A DNA stretch of 64,000 nt from Rhodanobacter_A agri (GTDB lineage: Bacteria; Pseudomonadota; Gammaproteobacteria; Xanthomonadales; Rhodanobacteraceae): positions 1 through 64,000 of the forward strand of contig NZ_JADIKL010000010.1 of assembly GCF_044904705.1 (NCBI RefSeq), given 5' to 3'. The number at the start of each line of letters is the position of its first letter. Positions within the stretch are counted from its first letter, which is position 1. Shown in pieces: positions 35,032-46,145 of this stretch. Made by a program: the position numbers and the translations under genes. The notes under the pieces are model-generated. The model was not told the origin of the DNA, did not search any database, and was given only the letters and a program-made list of their open reading frames with translations.

Positions 35032-35694
35032 TCACGGCGCAGGCGCATCCGCCTGCGCCTCAGGCGCCGCCACACGAAACGCCTCCAGCTCAGCGCAGGC
35101 CGCATCGATCCGCCGAATCGTCGGATAGTCGTCCATTGGCAGTTTCCAGCGCCGCGCGTTGTACACCTGCGGCACCAGGCAGGCATCAGCCAGCCCCGGC
35201 GCATCACCGTGGCAGTAGCGGCCGGTGGCCGCATCGCCGGCCAGCATCGTCTCCAGCGCCGCGAAGCCGGTGGCGATCCAGTGCCGCGACCAGGCGCCGC
35301 GGTGCGCCTCGCCGACGCCGAGCTCGCGCTCCAGGTACTGCAGCACGCGCAGGTTGCCCAGCGGGTGAATATCGCAGGCGACCAGCTGCGCCAAAGCCCT
35401 TACCCGAGCGCGGCCATGCGTATCGGCCGGCAGCAGCGGCGGTTCGGGGCGGGTTTCCTCCAGGTACTCCACGATCGCCAGCGACTGCGTCAGCACCTGT
35501 TCGCCGTCGCGCAGGCTGGGCACCAGCTGCTGCGGATTCATCGCCACGTAGTCCGCCGCATGCTGCTGCCCGCCATCCTTCACCAGGTGCACGGGATGGT
35601 TCTCCCAGGCCAGGCCCTTCAGGTTCAGCGCGATGCGCACGCGATAGGCGGCGCTGGAGCGCCAGTAGCCGTACAGCACGAGACTGGAAGACAT
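35032..35694 (-). CDS. maiA: Maleylacetoacetate isomerase / zeta-class glutathione S-transferase
   Basis: This 220-residue protein has a thioredoxin-like N-terminal domain starting LVLYGYWRSSAAYRVRIAL (the zeta-class SS-x-x-x-RVR active-site motif), the glutathione-binding NPQQLVPSL and QSLAIVEYLEE, and a helical C-terminal domain with GDAPGLADACLVPQVYNARR. It isomerises maleylacetoacetate in tyrosine breakdown. The ATG at 35694 has AGGAG 8 nt upstream. No other tyrosine-degradation genes are adjacent, so a general GST role is possible. Confidence 0.88.
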   Translation of the reverse strand: MSSSLVLYGYWRSSAAYRVRIALNLKGLAWENHPVHLVKDGGQQHAADYVAMNPQQLVPSLRDGEQVLTQSLAIVEYLEETRPEPPLLPADTHGRARVRALAQLVACDIHPLGNLRVLQYLERELGVGEAHRGAWSRHWIATGFAALETMLAGDAATGRYCHGDAPGLADACLVPQVYNARRWKLPMDDYPTIRRIDAACAELEAFRVAAPEAQADAPAP

Positions 35695-35810
35695 GCGCCC
35701 GCTCCTGGGATACGAAACCTGCAGTGTAATTTGCATCGCCCCCGGGCGGGCCGGACAATATGGGGTTCCTGCCATGCCGGCAGCCCTTTTCGAACCCCGG
35801 GAGTTCCCAC

Positions 35811-36992
35811 GTGTCCGTCACCCGCATGAGCGACCTCGACCTGCACGGCCAGCGCGTGCTGATCCGCGAAGACCTGAACGTGCCGATCGACGACCACGGC
35901 CGGATCACCTCCACCCAGCGCCTCGACGCGGCCCTGCCGACCATCAAGGCGGCGCGCGACGCCGGCGCGAAGGTGATGGTGCTATCGCACCTGGGCCGGC
36001 CCAAGGAAGGCCAGTTCGACGAAGCCTCCTCGCTGGCGCCGGTGGCCGCGTGGCTGGGCGACAAGCTCGGCAAGCCGGTGCGCCTGGTGCGCGATTATCT
36101 CGATGGCGTGGACGTCGCCGACGGCGAGGTGGTGGTGCTGGAAAACTGCCGCATGAACGTCGGCGAGGGCAAGGACGACGAGGTGCTGTCGAAGAAGTAC
36201 GCCGCACTGTGCGACATCTTCGTGATGGACGCCTTCGGCACCGCGCACCGCGCCCAGGCCTCAACCCACGGCGTGATCCGCTACGCACCGGTCGCCGCCG
36301 CGGGCCCGCTGCTTTCGGCCGAGCTGGACGCGCTGGGCAAGGCGCTGGAGAACCCGGCGCATCCGCTGCTGGCGATCGTGGCCGGCTCCAAAGTCTCCAG
36401 CAAGCTCACCTTGCTGGAAAACCTGATCGGCAAGGTGGACCAGCTGATCGTGGGCGGCGGCATCGCCAACACGTTCATCGCCGCACTCGGCTACTCGGTG
36501 GGCAACTCGCTGGTCGAACCCGACCTGGTCGACGCCGCGAAGAAGGTGCTCGCCGACGCCAAGCGCCGCGGCGCCGAAGTGCCGCTGCCGGTCGACGTGG
36601 TGGTGGCGCCGGAGTTTTCCGCCAACGCGCCGGCCACGGTGAAGCCGGTGGACCAGGTGCGCGACGGCGAGATGATCCTCGACATCGGCCCCGAGACCGC
36701 GCAGCGCTACGCCGCCCTGATCGCCAAGGCCGGCACCGTGGTGTGGAACGGCCCGGTCGGCGTGTTCGAGTTCGACGCCTTCGGCAGGGGCACCGAGACG
36801 CTGGCGCGGGCGATCGCCGCCTCGCCCGCATTCTCCATCGCCGGCGGTGGCGACACCCTGGCCGCGGTGGACAAGTACGGCATCGAGCACGATGTTTCCT
36901 ACATCTCCACCGGCGGCGGCGCCTTCCTCGAGTTCCTCGAAGGCAAGGAGCTTCCCGCGGTGGCAGCGCTCAAGGCGCGGACCGCGAAGTAA
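35811..36992 (+). CDS. pgk: Phosphoglycerate kinase
   Basis: This 393-residue glycolytic kinase interconverts 1,3-bisphosphoglycerate and 3-phosphoglycerate with ADP. Family marks are VLIREDLNVPID near the start, SHLGRPK, VLENCRMNVGEGKDD, the ATP-site VGGGIANTF and the C-terminal SIAGGGDTLAAVDKYG. The GTG at 35811 is preferred: GGGAG stands 7 nt upstream and the resulting MSVTRMSDLDL aligns with the E. coli start. The stop overlaps the next gene by one base (TAATG). Confidence 0.96.
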   Translation: MSVTRMSDLDLHGQRVLIREDLNVPIDDHGRITSTQRLDAALPTIKAARDAGAKVMVLSHLGRPKEGQFDEASSLAPVAAWLGDKLGKPVRLVRDYLDGVDVADGEVVVLENCRMNVGEGKDDEVLSKKYAALCDIFVMDAFGTAHRAQASTHGVIRYAPVAAAGPLLSAELDALGKALENPAHPLLAIVAGSKVSSKLTLLENLIGKVDQLIVGGGIANTFIAALGYSVGNSLVEPDLVDAAKKVLADAKRRGAEVPLPVDVVVAPEFSANAPATVKPVDQVRDGEMILDIGPETAQRYAALIAKAGTVVWNGPVGVFEFDAFGRGTETLARAIAASPAFSIAGGGDTLAAVDKYGIEHDVSYISTGGGAFLEFLEGKELPAVAALKARTAK

Positions 36993-37624
36993 TGCTCTGC
37001 CTGTTCGATCTCGACGGCACGCTGATCGATTCCGAGCCGGGCATCACCGCCTGTATCCGGTACGCCTTCGACAAACTGGGCGTGCCGGCGCCGACGGAGC
37101 TGCGTCCATGGATTGGCCCGCCGCTGCGGCATAGCTTCGCGCCGCTGCTCGACCATGACGCCGAGCGCGTCGAGGCAGCGGTGGACTACTACCACGAGCG
37201 CTTCGCCACGTTGGGCTGGCGCGAACACCTGGTCTATCCCGGTATCGCGACGGCCATCGAACGACTGCAGGCGGGCGGCCACACCCTGGCCGTGGTCACC
37301 AGCAAACCCGAGCGCCACGCGCGGCCGATCATCGAGCACCTGCCGTTCGGCGAGGCGTTCACGCGCCTCTACGGCCCGGATCCGTCCAGCCCGCACAGCG
37401 AGAAAGCCTCGATGATCGCCGCCGCACTGGCCGATTTCGCCGCTTCGCCCGGGCAGACCGCCATGATCGGCGACCGCTGTTTCGACATCGAAGGTGCGGT
37501 GGCCAACCGCGTGCGCGGCATCGGCGTGCTGTGGGGCTTCGGCAGCCGCGAGGAACTGGAGCGGGCCGGCGCGCATGAACTGGCGCGCGATCCCGAGCAT
37601 CTCGCAGACCTGCTGGCGGCCTGA
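36992..37624 (+). CDS. gph: Phosphoglycolate phosphatase-like HAD hydrolase
   Basis: This 210-residue HAD phosphatase of the PGP/beta-phosphoglucomutase type has nucleophile motif FDLDGTLIDSE at the very N-terminus, motif II VVTSKP and motif IV MIGDRCFDIEGA. It likely clears 2-phosphoglycolate or a similar glycolytic by-product, which fits its one-base overlap with pgk. The exact substrate is not certain. A strong terminator follows. Confidence 0.82.
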   Translation: MLCLFDLDGTLIDSEPGITACIRYAFDKLGVPAPTELRPWIGPPLRHSFAPLLDHDAERVEAAVDYYHERFATLGWREHLVYPGIATAIERLQAGGHTLAVVTSKPERHARPIIEHLPFGEAFTRLYGPDPSSPHSEKASMIAAALADFAASPGQTAMIGDRCFDIEGAVANRVRGIGVLWGFGSREELERAGAHELARDPEHLADLLAA

Positions 37625-37637
37625 CACTTGCGCCACA

Positions 37638-37674
37638 AACAAAAACGCCGCGGGGTTTCCGCGGCGTTTTTGTT
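37638..37674. terminator. Bidirectional terminator between gph and tkt
   Basis: AACAAAAACGCCGCGG, a GGTTT loop and the exact complement form a 16-bp stem. Its A-run and T-run arms serve as U-tracts for both converging genes. Confidence 0.93.
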
Positions 37675-37688
37675 CGGGGACGCGGCAA

Positions 37689-39689
<2,001 letters not shown>

Positions 39690-39800
39690 GACGTTCTCCG
39701 GGGCTGGCGACGGCGAAAAACGCGCATTGTCGCCGATCCGGCCGGGGCTGTCGCGCCGACAGCACGAACGACCCGTCATGCGCCTTGACATTAACCTTCA

Positions 39801-39828
39801 CTTAATTCTGAACTTACCGGTATTGAAT
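39801..39828 (+). promoter_or_regulatory. Conserved upstream element, copy 1
   Basis: A 28-bp stretch beginning CTTAATTCTGAACTTACCGG lies 115 bp before the first barrel gene. It matches the copy at 40640-40667 at 26 of 28 positions, while flanking DNA is not conserved. It contains ACCGGT and TTGAAT. It is probably a promoter or regulator site shared by the twin genes. Confidence 0.65.
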
Positions 39829-39942
39829 TCCTTCAGCTGGGTCGCCATCTAATGGTCCGGCACCGCCCACGAGCGGATGCCGAGCCGCGGCGGAGCCTTT
39901 CCCCAAGGTGCCGCGGACTGACCAGAACAAGAGGAATTCCCC

Positions 39943-40548
39943 ATGAAGAAGACTTTGCTCGCTCTCACCATCGCCGCCGCCGGCTTCGTCGCCGTCCCGG
40001 CCGCCTTCGCCCAGGACCAGGCTCCCTCCGCCACCCAGCAGGGTTGGTACGTCAGCGCCGACGCCGGCTATGCCAACGTCAGCAAAGGCCCGTACGACGA
40101 CGGCAAGTTTGCCGGCGGCGTGAAGGGTGGCTACCGCTTCGCGATCAATCCGGAGACGGCGCTGGGCGTGGAAGTGGGCTACCAGTACCTGGGCCGCCTG
40201 TCCGCCCAGAGCCAGTATGCCGACCAGATCGCCGGCAACAGCAAGTCCAAGCTGCGCGGCAGCACCGCCGGCCTGGATCTGCGCTACAGCTTCGCTCCCA
40301 ATTGGTACGGCGAAGTGCGCGGCGGCCTGTTCTACGCCCAGGGCGAAGGCATCACCAACGGGCCGAACCCAGAGTTCCGCCAGTACGAGCGCACCAAGTA
40401 CTACGCCGGTGCCGGCGTGGGCTACAACCTCAGCCAGAACTGGAGCCTGGGTCTGAACTACGACTACTACGCCGGTTCCGACAACGGCGATCAGCGCGTG
40501 CAGCTGGCCACCAGCAAGTACTCACTGAGCGCGGAATACCGCTTCTAA
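39943..40548 (+). CDS. Outer-membrane beta-barrel protein, OmpA/OmpW-like
   Basis: This 201-residue protein has a signal peptide (MKKTLLAL... cleavage after AFA at 23) and alternating hydrophobic strands ending in a C-terminal aromatic residue (SAEYRF), the outer-membrane assembly signal. Glycine/aromatic strand pairs such as GWYVSADAGYANV and YYAGAGVGYNLS predict eight strands. AGAACAAGAGGAA precedes the start. It is a close paralogue of the next gene. No peptidoglycan-binding domain is attached. Confidence 0.85.
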   Translation: MKKTLLALTIAAAGFVAVPAAFAQDQAPSATQQGWYVSADAGYANVSKGPYDDGKFAGGVKGGYRFAINPETALGVEVGYQYLGRLSAQSQYADQIAGNSKSKLRGSTAGLDLRYSFAPNWYGEVRGGLFYAQGEGITNGPNPEFRQYERTKYYAGAGVGYNLSQNWSLGLNYDYYAGSDNGDQRVQLATSKYSLSAEYRF

Positions 40549-40574
40549 GTCGTCAGACCACGACGCGTAACCAG

Positions 40575-40606
40575 AGAACGGGCGCCAACGGCGCCCGTTC
40601 TTTTTT
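40575..40606 (+). terminator. Terminator after the first barrel gene
   Basis: A 12-bp stem AGAACGGGCGCC with its complement and an AAC loop is followed by T6. Confidence 0.92.
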
Positions 40607-40639
40607 CTGAACGATTCCCACCGGAAAAATTAATCGCTA

Positions 40640-40667
40640 CTTAATACTGAACTAACCGGTATTGAAT
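40640..40667 (+). promoter_or_regulatory. Conserved upstream element, copy 2
   Basis: This is the second copy of the 28-bp element, starting CTTAATACTGAACTAACCGG, 119 bp before the second barrel gene. It differs from copy 1 at two T/A positions only. Confidence 0.65.
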
Positions 40668-40786
40668 CTTTCCGGCCCGGCAACCATCCAAGTGACGTGC
40701 CCGGCGAATTCCCCAAGCGTCAGGCATGCGGCGCCGCCCTTTTCCCCGATGGCCGGCGACCGCTTCCTCATAACAGGAGACTCTCC

Positions 40787-41383
40787 ATGAAAAAGACCTT
40801 GCTCGCCTTTGCCCTCGCCTCCGCTGGCATGCTGGCCATCCCCGCCGCCTTCGCGCAGAGCGCGCCGACCGACAACGGCGGCTGGTTCATCAACGGCAAC
40901 GTGGGTCGCACCGCGATCGACCATGGCCCCTACAACAACGGCCACGACACCGGTTACGCGTTGAACGGTGGCTATCGCTGGTCGTTCACGCCGAACTTCT
41001 CGCTGGGCGCCGAAGTGGGCTACAACGACTTGGGCAACATCCGCGCGAAGAACATCTTCAACAGCTCCCCGGTGATCGCTCCGGGCAAGTCCCAGCTGCA
41101 CGGCTGGACCGCGGGCGCGAACGCCCATGTCGACCTGAGCCCGAGCTGGTACCTCAGCGGCCGCGCCGGCCTCTATAGCTGGACCGGCCACGGCATGAGC
41201 AACGACGTGAACCCGATCAACAAGGGCCTGAGCGACAACAGCTGGTACGCCGGTGCCGGCGTGGGCTACAACATCACGCAGAACGTGAGCGTCGGCCTGA
41301 ACTACGACTACTTCGACGCCAAGAAGCACAGCGTCGACCTCAGCACCGACATGATTTCGGCCAGCGCAGAATTCCGCTTCTGA
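40787..41383 (+). CDS. Outer-membrane beta-barrel protein, paralogue of the preceding gene
   Basis: This 198-residue barrel has the same plan as its neighbour: MKKTLLAF signal peptide cleaved after AFA (23), strands such as NGGWFINGNVGRTAIDHGPY, YAGAGVGYNITQNVSVGLNYDY and a terminal SAEFRF. AGGAGA lies 6 nt before the ATG. Tandem position, shared signal sequence and shared upstream element point to a local duplication followed by divergence of loops. Function is not known; a structural or stress-related porin-like role is plausible. Confidence 0.85.
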   Translation: MKKTLLAFALASAGMLAIPAAFAQSAPTDNGGWFINGNVGRTAIDHGPYNNGHDTGYALNGGYRWSFTPNFSLGAEVGYNDLGNIRAKNIFNSSPVIAPGKSQLHGWTAGANAHVDLSPSWYLSGRAGLYSWTGHGMSNDVNPINKGLSDNSWYAGAGVGYNITQNVSVGLNYDYFDAKKHSVDLSTDMISASAEFRF

Positions 41384-41403
41384 CCAGATCGTTGATCACG
41401 GTG

Positions 41404-41440
41404 AAAAACGAAACGGGCGCCGCGAGGCGCCCGTTTCTTT
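41404..41440. terminator. Bidirectional terminator between barrel gene 2 and fba
   Basis: The stem GAAACGGGCGCC (41410-41421) pairs with 41426-41437. T3 follows on the plus strand, and GTTTTTC follows on the minus strand for fba. Confidence 0.85.
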
Positions 41441-41506
41441 GCGCGGTGCCGCCAGATGGCAGCCCGCCGGTTCCCGCGATCAGGAATATCCGCAGGAACG
41501 CGGCCC

Positions 41507-42511
41507 TCAGCCGTTCCAGCGACCCAGCGCGGCCAGGCCGTTGTCCTTGGCGCGGGCGTGCACGGTCTTCTGCGCATCGGCGTAGTTGGCCTTCATGTCC
41601 TTGGCCCACAGCTTCAGCGCGGCCTGCTGCATGGCGCGACCATAGGAGAACGACAGCGGCCACGGGTGCGGGCCGATGCGGTTCATCGCGTTGAGGTGCG
41701 CGGTCGACTGCTCGTCAGTCTGGCCGCCGGAGAGGAACACGATGCCCGGCAGCGAAGCCGGCACGCAGGTCTTGAGCACGCGCACGGTGGCTTCGGCGAC
41801 GTCCTCGACGTCGGCCTGCTCGGACGAATCCTTGCCCGGGATCACCATGCTGACCTTCAGGATGGTGCCTTCCAGCATCACGTTCTGCTCGTACAGCGCG
41901 TTGAACAGGCTGCGCAGCACGGCTTCGTGCACTTCGTAGCTCACCTCGATGCTGTGATCGCCGTCCATGATCACTTCCGGCTCGACCATCGGCACCAGGC
42001 CAGCTTCCTGGCACAGCGCGGCATAGCGGGCCAGCGCATGGCAGTTCGCCTCGATCGCGGTCGAGCTGGGATTGTCCTCGGAGATGTTGATCACCGCACG
42101 CCACTTGGCGAACTGGGCGCCCAGCTTCACGTATTCGGCGAGGCGCTCACGCAGCCCGTCCAGACCCTCGGTGACCACGTCGCCGGGGAAGCCGGCCAGC
42201 GGCACCGGGCCCTTGTCCACCTTGATGCCGGGGATGATGCCGGCCTTCTTCATCACCTGAGTGAACGGCACGCCGTCCTTGGTCGACTGGCGGATCGTCT
42301 CGTCGTACAGGATCGCGCCGGAGATGTGCTCGCTGAGGCCCGGCGTGGTGAGCAGCAGCTCACGGTAGGCACGGCGGTTCTCTTCGGTGTTTTCGATGCC
42401 GACGGCCTCGAAACGCTTCTTGATGGTGTTGGTCGACTCGTCGATGGCAATGATGCCCTTGCCCGGGGCGACCATGGCCAAGGCGACGCTTTCGAGATCT
42501 TCAATACTCAT
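41507..42511 (-). CDS. Fructose-bisphosphate aldolase, class I
   Basis: This 334-residue class I (Schiff-base) aldolase cleaves fructose 1,6-bisphosphate. Family marks are GKGIIAIDEST near residue 18, ENRRAYRELLLTT, KVDKGPVPL with its lysine, EPEVIMDGDH, the Schiff-base region TILKVSMVIPGK, and LSGGQTDEQST. Animal-type class I aldolases are the usual form in Xanthomonadales. The ATG at 42511 has GGAG 7 nt upstream. A TATAAT box lies about 85 bp upstream. Confidence 0.95.
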   Translation of the reverse strand: MSIEDLESVALAMVAPGKGIIAIDESTNTIKKRFEAVGIENTEENRRAYRELLLTTPGLSEHISGAILYDETIRQSTKDGVPFTQVMKKAGIIPGIKVDKGPVPLAGFPGDVVTEGLDGLRERLAEYVKLGAQFAKWRAVINISEDNPSSTAIEANCHALARYAALCQEAGLVPMVEPEVIMDGDHSIEVSYEVHEAVLRSLFNALYEQNVMLEGTILKVSMVIPGKDSSEQADVEDVAEATVRVLKTCVPASLPGIVFLSGGQTDEQSTAHLNAMNRIGPHPWPLSFSYGRAMQQAALKLWAKDMKANYADAQKTVHARAKDNGLAALGRWNG

Positions 42512-42594
42512 GACGGCTCCGTACAGCGAGGTGATACCAGCCCGCTCAAGGGTGGACACCGCCCCGGACCGGGACGGCGTGATTAAAGCCGCAG

Positions 42595-42600
42595 ATTATA
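42595..42600 (-). promoter_or_regulatory. Putative -10 box for the aldolase gene
   Basis: A perfect TATAAT is read on the minus strand 84 bp before the aldolase start. The region 17 bp further upstream (CCTGCG) is a poor -35 match, so an activator or extended contacts may be needed. Confidence 0.45.
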
Positions 42601-42658
42601 ACGGAACCGCCCCGCCCCGCAGGACCTGGGTCCGGCGGGGCTCCGGCGAGCCCCCGGC

Positions 42659-43102
42659 TCAGCCGCCGTAGCCGGCCAGTTTGCAGGGCGCCATCACCTT
42701 CTGCATGCCGTCGGCGCCTTCCGGCGCGTTGAACGGCACGATGTAGTAGGTGTCGATGGGCTGGCCGACGCGATTGGTCAGCGAGGGGCCGTAGCGGAAG
42801 TTCTTCACCGCGGTCACCGCGGTATTGCCCAGATCGCTCTTGGGCACCAGTTTGACCAGTTGCACGTTCATCGGCACGCCGTCGGAGCCGATGGTATAGG
42901 TCACCGCCGCGCAGCCTGGCTTGCTCAGGTTGAGGCCCGAATTGGGCAGGTCGGTGTTCACCTTGGTATTGAGGCGGATCCAGTAGTGGTACAGGTTCTG
43001 CGGATCGATCCGGTGGGACGACTGCGCCCACGCCGTGGCGGCACAAACCAGCGCCGGTACCAGCAGCAGGGAACGCATCAGGCGAGGGGCACGCGAATTC
43101 AT
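42659..43102 (-). CDS. Periplasmic TonB C-terminal-like domain protein
   Basis: This 147-residue protein has a signal peptide (cleavage near WAQ|SSH at 27). The mature part has the TonB-C-like pattern: CAAVTYTIGSDGVPMNVQLVKLVPKSDLGNTAVTAVKNFRYGP, where a strand is followed by a helix and a final strand. Two cysteines (C64 and one near the end) could form a disulfide. There is no membrane anchor or proline-rich spacer, so it is not an energy-transducing TonB. Confidence 0.72.
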   Translation of the reverse strand: MNSRAPRLMRSLLLVPALVCAATAWAQSSHRIDPQNLYHYWIRLNTKVNTDLPNSGLNLSKPGCAAVTYTIGSDGVPMNVQLVKLVPKSDLGNTAVTAVKNFRYGPSLTNRVGQPIDTYYIVPFNAPEGADGMQKVMAPCKLAGYGG

Positions 43103-43138
43103 GGCGGACGCTCCGGTGGGGTTGGGGACGGTCTCAGT

Positions 43139-43690
43139 CTAGCCGCGTGGCACGATCTCGTCGTCAGTATCCGCCAGGACCTGCGGTTGACGACCGCGTA
43201 CATGCTGCAGGACGTTCGCCAACCCGCGCGAGCCCAACATCAAAGCCACGCCGGCACCCGTCTGCACGATGTAGTAAATCACCCAGTGCCACTCCGACAC
43301 CGGCAATTGCCCGGTCGTTGCATCCGCCATGCGGCTCTGGAAAAGAAACATGGTGAGCACGTGTCCAAGACAGCCCGCCAGACCCGACACACTGAGCAGG
43401 GCGCCGGTCACGGTCAGCGCCACGCGCATCAGGCCATCGGCATCCAGCTGGGTTTCAAGCGTTTCGTGCCCACGCCGGCCAATCGTCCAACCCGCAAGTA
43501 TGCCCGGCCAAAGCCATAGCGCGCCCGCGACGAGCAGACCGAATACAGCCAGCAGCACGGCATCCAGAGCGAAGCCGCCGGATGGCGACTCCCAAAGAAA
43601 CACGGGCAATCGCTCAAACAGCCCCACCGCCATCAAGACCGCACCAAGCCTGATCGCAACGCAAAGCACGGTATAGAGCGTGGTCTTCAT
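43139..43690 (-). CDS. Integral membrane protein of unknown function
   Basis: This 183-residue protein has about four hydrophobic helices (near 5-25, 40-70, 88-115 and 135-155) and a charged C-terminal tail. The ATG at 43690 directly follows AGGAAGGGAG. It lies on the same strand between pyk and the TonB-like gene, but I recognise no family. Confidence 0.6.
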   Translation of the reverse strand: MKTTLYTVLCVAIRLGAVLMAVGLFERLPVFLWESPSGGFALDAVLLAVFGLLVAGALWLWPGILAGWTIGRRGHETLETQLDADGLMRVALTVTGALLSVSGLAGCLGHVLTMFLFQSRMADATTGQLPVSEWHWVIYYIVQTGAGVALMLGSRGLANVLQHVRGRQPQVLADTDDEIVPRG

Positions 43691-43721
43691 CTCCCTTCCT
43701 GGAACACCATGCCCGTGATGG

Positions 43722-45194
43722 TCAAAGGTCGCGCAAACTGTCCACCATACCGTCCGCGCCCACCTGCAGCAGTTTGAGCGTATTGGTGCCGCCGACATGG
43801 CCCACGCGGTCGCCGTAGGTGATGACCACGCTGTCGCCCTCGGCCAGCTTGCCCTGTGCGAACAGCAGATTCACCGCAGCACGGGTAGAGGCGGCCATGC
43901 TCTGGTTCTCGCCATGGCTGAATTCCACCGGCCGCACGTCGCGCAGCACCTGCATGCGACGCCGAGACGCCGCGAACGGCGACAGGCCGTAGATCGGCAC
44001 CGCGCTGCGGTAACGCGACAGCCACTGCGCGGTGGCGCCGGACTCGGTGAGCGACACGATCGCGCGCACGCCGAGCTGGCCGGCCAGCACCATCGCGGCC
44101 AGCGCGATCGCCTGGTCGGCGCGATTGAGCCGGTGGCCGGCGTTGGCCAGATCTTCCTTCGGCTCGAACTGGCGCTCGGCGCCGAGGCAGATGCGCGCCA
44201 TCGCAGCCACCGCCTTGTCCGGGTGCGCGCCCGCGGCGGTCTCCTCCGACAGCATCACCGCGTCGGTACCGTCGATCACCGCGTTCGCCACGTCCAGCAC
44301 TTCGGCGCGGGTGGGGATCGGCGAGCGCACCATCGATTGCAGCATCTGCGTGGCGGTGATCACCGCGCGGTTGCGCTGCACGGTCTCGCGGATGATCTTC
44401 TTCTGCAGGCCCGGCAGCTCGGCGTCGCCGATCTCCACGCCGAGATCGCCGCGCGCCACCATCACCACGTCGGAGGCGTCGATGATCTCGCCCAGCACGG
44501 GGATCGCGTCGGCGCGCTCGATCTTGGAGACCAGCGCGGCGTTGCCACCGGCTTCGTGCAGCAAGCGGCGCGCCAGGTGCATGTCTTCGGCCGAGCGCAC
44601 AAAGGAAACCGCGAGGAAATCCGCGCCGATCTCGGCAGCGAGCTTGATGTCGGCCTTGTCCTTGTCCGACAGCGCGGAGACGGAAAGTCCGCCACCCTGG
44701 CGATTGAGGCCCTTGCGGTCGGAAAGCTTGCCGCCCACCAGCACGGTGCAGCGGATCTCGGTGCCGGCCACCTCGTTCACGGTGAGCGCCACCAGGCCGT
44801 CGTCCAGCAGAAGCACGTCACCGGGATGCACATCGCGCGGCAAGCCGAGATAACTCACGCCCACGCGGCTGATGTCGCCGGGCGGCGCATCGGCGCGGCA
44901 ATCCAGCACGAAAGGCTGGCCGACTTCGAGCTGGATCGGACCGTTCGCGAATTTTTCCACGCGAATCTTCGGGCCCTGCAGATCGGCGAGCACGCCCACC
45001 TCGCGGCCCGCCGCCGTCGCTGCGGCTTTTACTGCAGCGGCGCGGGCGCGGTGGTCGTCCGGCTGGCCGTGCGAAAGGTTGAGGCGAACGACATCGACGC
45101 CATTGGCGATGATCTGTTCGAGCATGCCCGGCGCGTCGGTGGCGGGGCCCAGGGTGGCAACGATCTTGGTGCGGCGCAGAGGAGTGTCAGTCAT
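43722..45194 (-). CDS. pyk: Pyruvate kinase
   Basis: This 490-residue enzyme makes pyruvate and ATP from phosphoenolpyruvate. It opens with RRTKIVATLGPATD and has VVRLNLSHGQPDDH, the MVARGDLGVEIG metal/substrate loop, RAVITATQMLQSM, and the C-terminal allosteric domain. It is probably regulated by effectors, as in other type II pyruvate kinases, though the effector cannot be read here. It is one of several glycolytic genes within 14 kb. Confidence 0.96.
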   Translation of the reverse strand: MTDTPLRRTKIVATLGPATDAPGMLEQIIANGVDVVRLNLSHGQPDDHRARAAAVKAAATAAGREVGVLADLQGPKIRVEKFANGPIQLEVGQPFVLDCRADAPPGDISRVGVSYLGLPRDVHPGDVLLLDDGLVALTVNEVAGTEIRCTVLVGGKLSDRKGLNRQGGGLSVSALSDKDKADIKLAAEIGADFLAVSFVRSAEDMHLARRLLHEAGGNAALVSKIERADAIPVLGEIIDASDVVMVARGDLGVEIGDAELPGLQKKIIRETVQRNRAVITATQMLQSMVRSPIPTRAEVLDVANAVIDGTDAVMLSEETAAGAHPDKAVAAMARICLGAERQFEPKEDLANAGHRLNRADQAIALAAMVLAGQLGVRAIVSLTESGATAQWLSRYRSAVPIYGLSPFAASRRRMQVLRDVRPVEFSHGENQSMAASTRAAVNLLFAQGKLAEGDSVVITYGDRVGHVGGTNTLKLLQVGADGMVDSLRDL

Positions 45195-45266
45195 GCTGCC
45201 GAGGCTAACAGATGCGCGGCTCCGTGCCAGCCTGCATTCGTATGCAACGCGTCACGCAGGCGACGC

Positions 45267-46088
45267 TCACTGCGGGGTCAGCGCGAGGTTCAGTACTTCG
45301 GCCAGCCGGCGCCCGGCGATGCGCAACTGGTTTTCGGCCACCGGCAACTCGGCGTCGACATAGTCCTGGCCGACCTTGTGGCCGTCCGGATAGAAAGCGG
45401 GCGCGGCGGTGATGCGGCAGGATTCCTCCGCCCACTGCGCGTAGGGATCGTCCAGCGGCGCCACCGGCAGCGGCAGCGCCGCCGGGCCTTCGGCGTCGAG
45501 CTTCTGCGTATAGGCCTGCCAGTCGAGGCCGCGCGTCTTCAACATGCCCGAGTCCCACACCTTGTGCAGGTTGCTGCCCTTGCCGTCGAACTGCACCTGG
45601 TACTTGTTGCCGCCGAGATCGTCGCGGTAACCGTCGTGCAGCGGCTGGTGGAGGTCACCCATGAAATGCACCACGAAAACCAGCGCATCGCGACGCGCGC
45701 TGTCCGGCTGCGAACGGTCGCCGAGGATCGCCACGTAATGCTGCAGACCCGCCACGATGCACTCGCCATCGCGACAGTCGCGCGGCGGTACGTAATCGCA
45801 GGCCGGACCACCGCGGAAATTGATGTAGTGCAGCTTGCGCGTCTGCTGCCACAACGTCGCCTGCGCGGGGTTGTCCTGGATCTGGTCAGGCCAGCTGGCG
45901 ACATCGGCCAGTCGGGTCGTGTGGTCCGCTGCCAGCAGGTGTTCCACCTCAGCCTCGGCAGCAGGACTCAAGTGGCGCTGCGCCAGCGCGGCAACGACGC
46001 TGTGGCCCAGCGGCCCCCAGGCCTGCGCGACGGGAATGGCGACGAGCATGGCCAGCGAAGCGGCAAGCAGACGGCGGGCAGACGGCAT
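45267..46088 (-). CDS. Secreted S1/P1-type nuclease
   Basis: This 273-residue protein has a signal peptide predicted to end AQA|WGPLGH, leaving Trp as mature residue 1. In S1/P1 nucleases that N-terminal Trp binds zinc, so the signal site is part of the active site. Further ligands appear in GHSVVAALAQRHL, ASWPDQI, LHYINF, FVVHFMGDLHQPLH and DLGGNKYQV, giving the three-zinc cluster. The enzyme degrades single-stranded DNA or RNA and 3'-nucleotides in the periplasm or medium. The ATG at 46088 gives a standard signal peptide. Confidence 0.9.
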   Translation of the reverse strand: MPSARRLLAASLAMLVAIPVAQAWGPLGHSVVAALAQRHLSPAAEAEVEHLLAADHTTRLADVASWPDQIQDNPAQATLWQQTRKLHYINFRGGPACDYVPPRDCRDGECIVAGLQHYVAILGDRSQPDSARRDALVFVVHFMGDLHQPLHDGYRDDLGGNKYQVQFDGKGSNLHKVWDSGMLKTRGLDWQAYTQKLDAEGPAALPLPVAPLDDPYAQWAEESCRITAAPAFYPDGHKVGQDYVDAELPVAENQLRIAGRRLAEVLNLALTPQ

Positions 46089-46145
46089 GGCTGGGGATCG
46101 CGAGCGGCAGATGGCCCGGCAGTGTGCCATAGCGCGCCGGGATCC

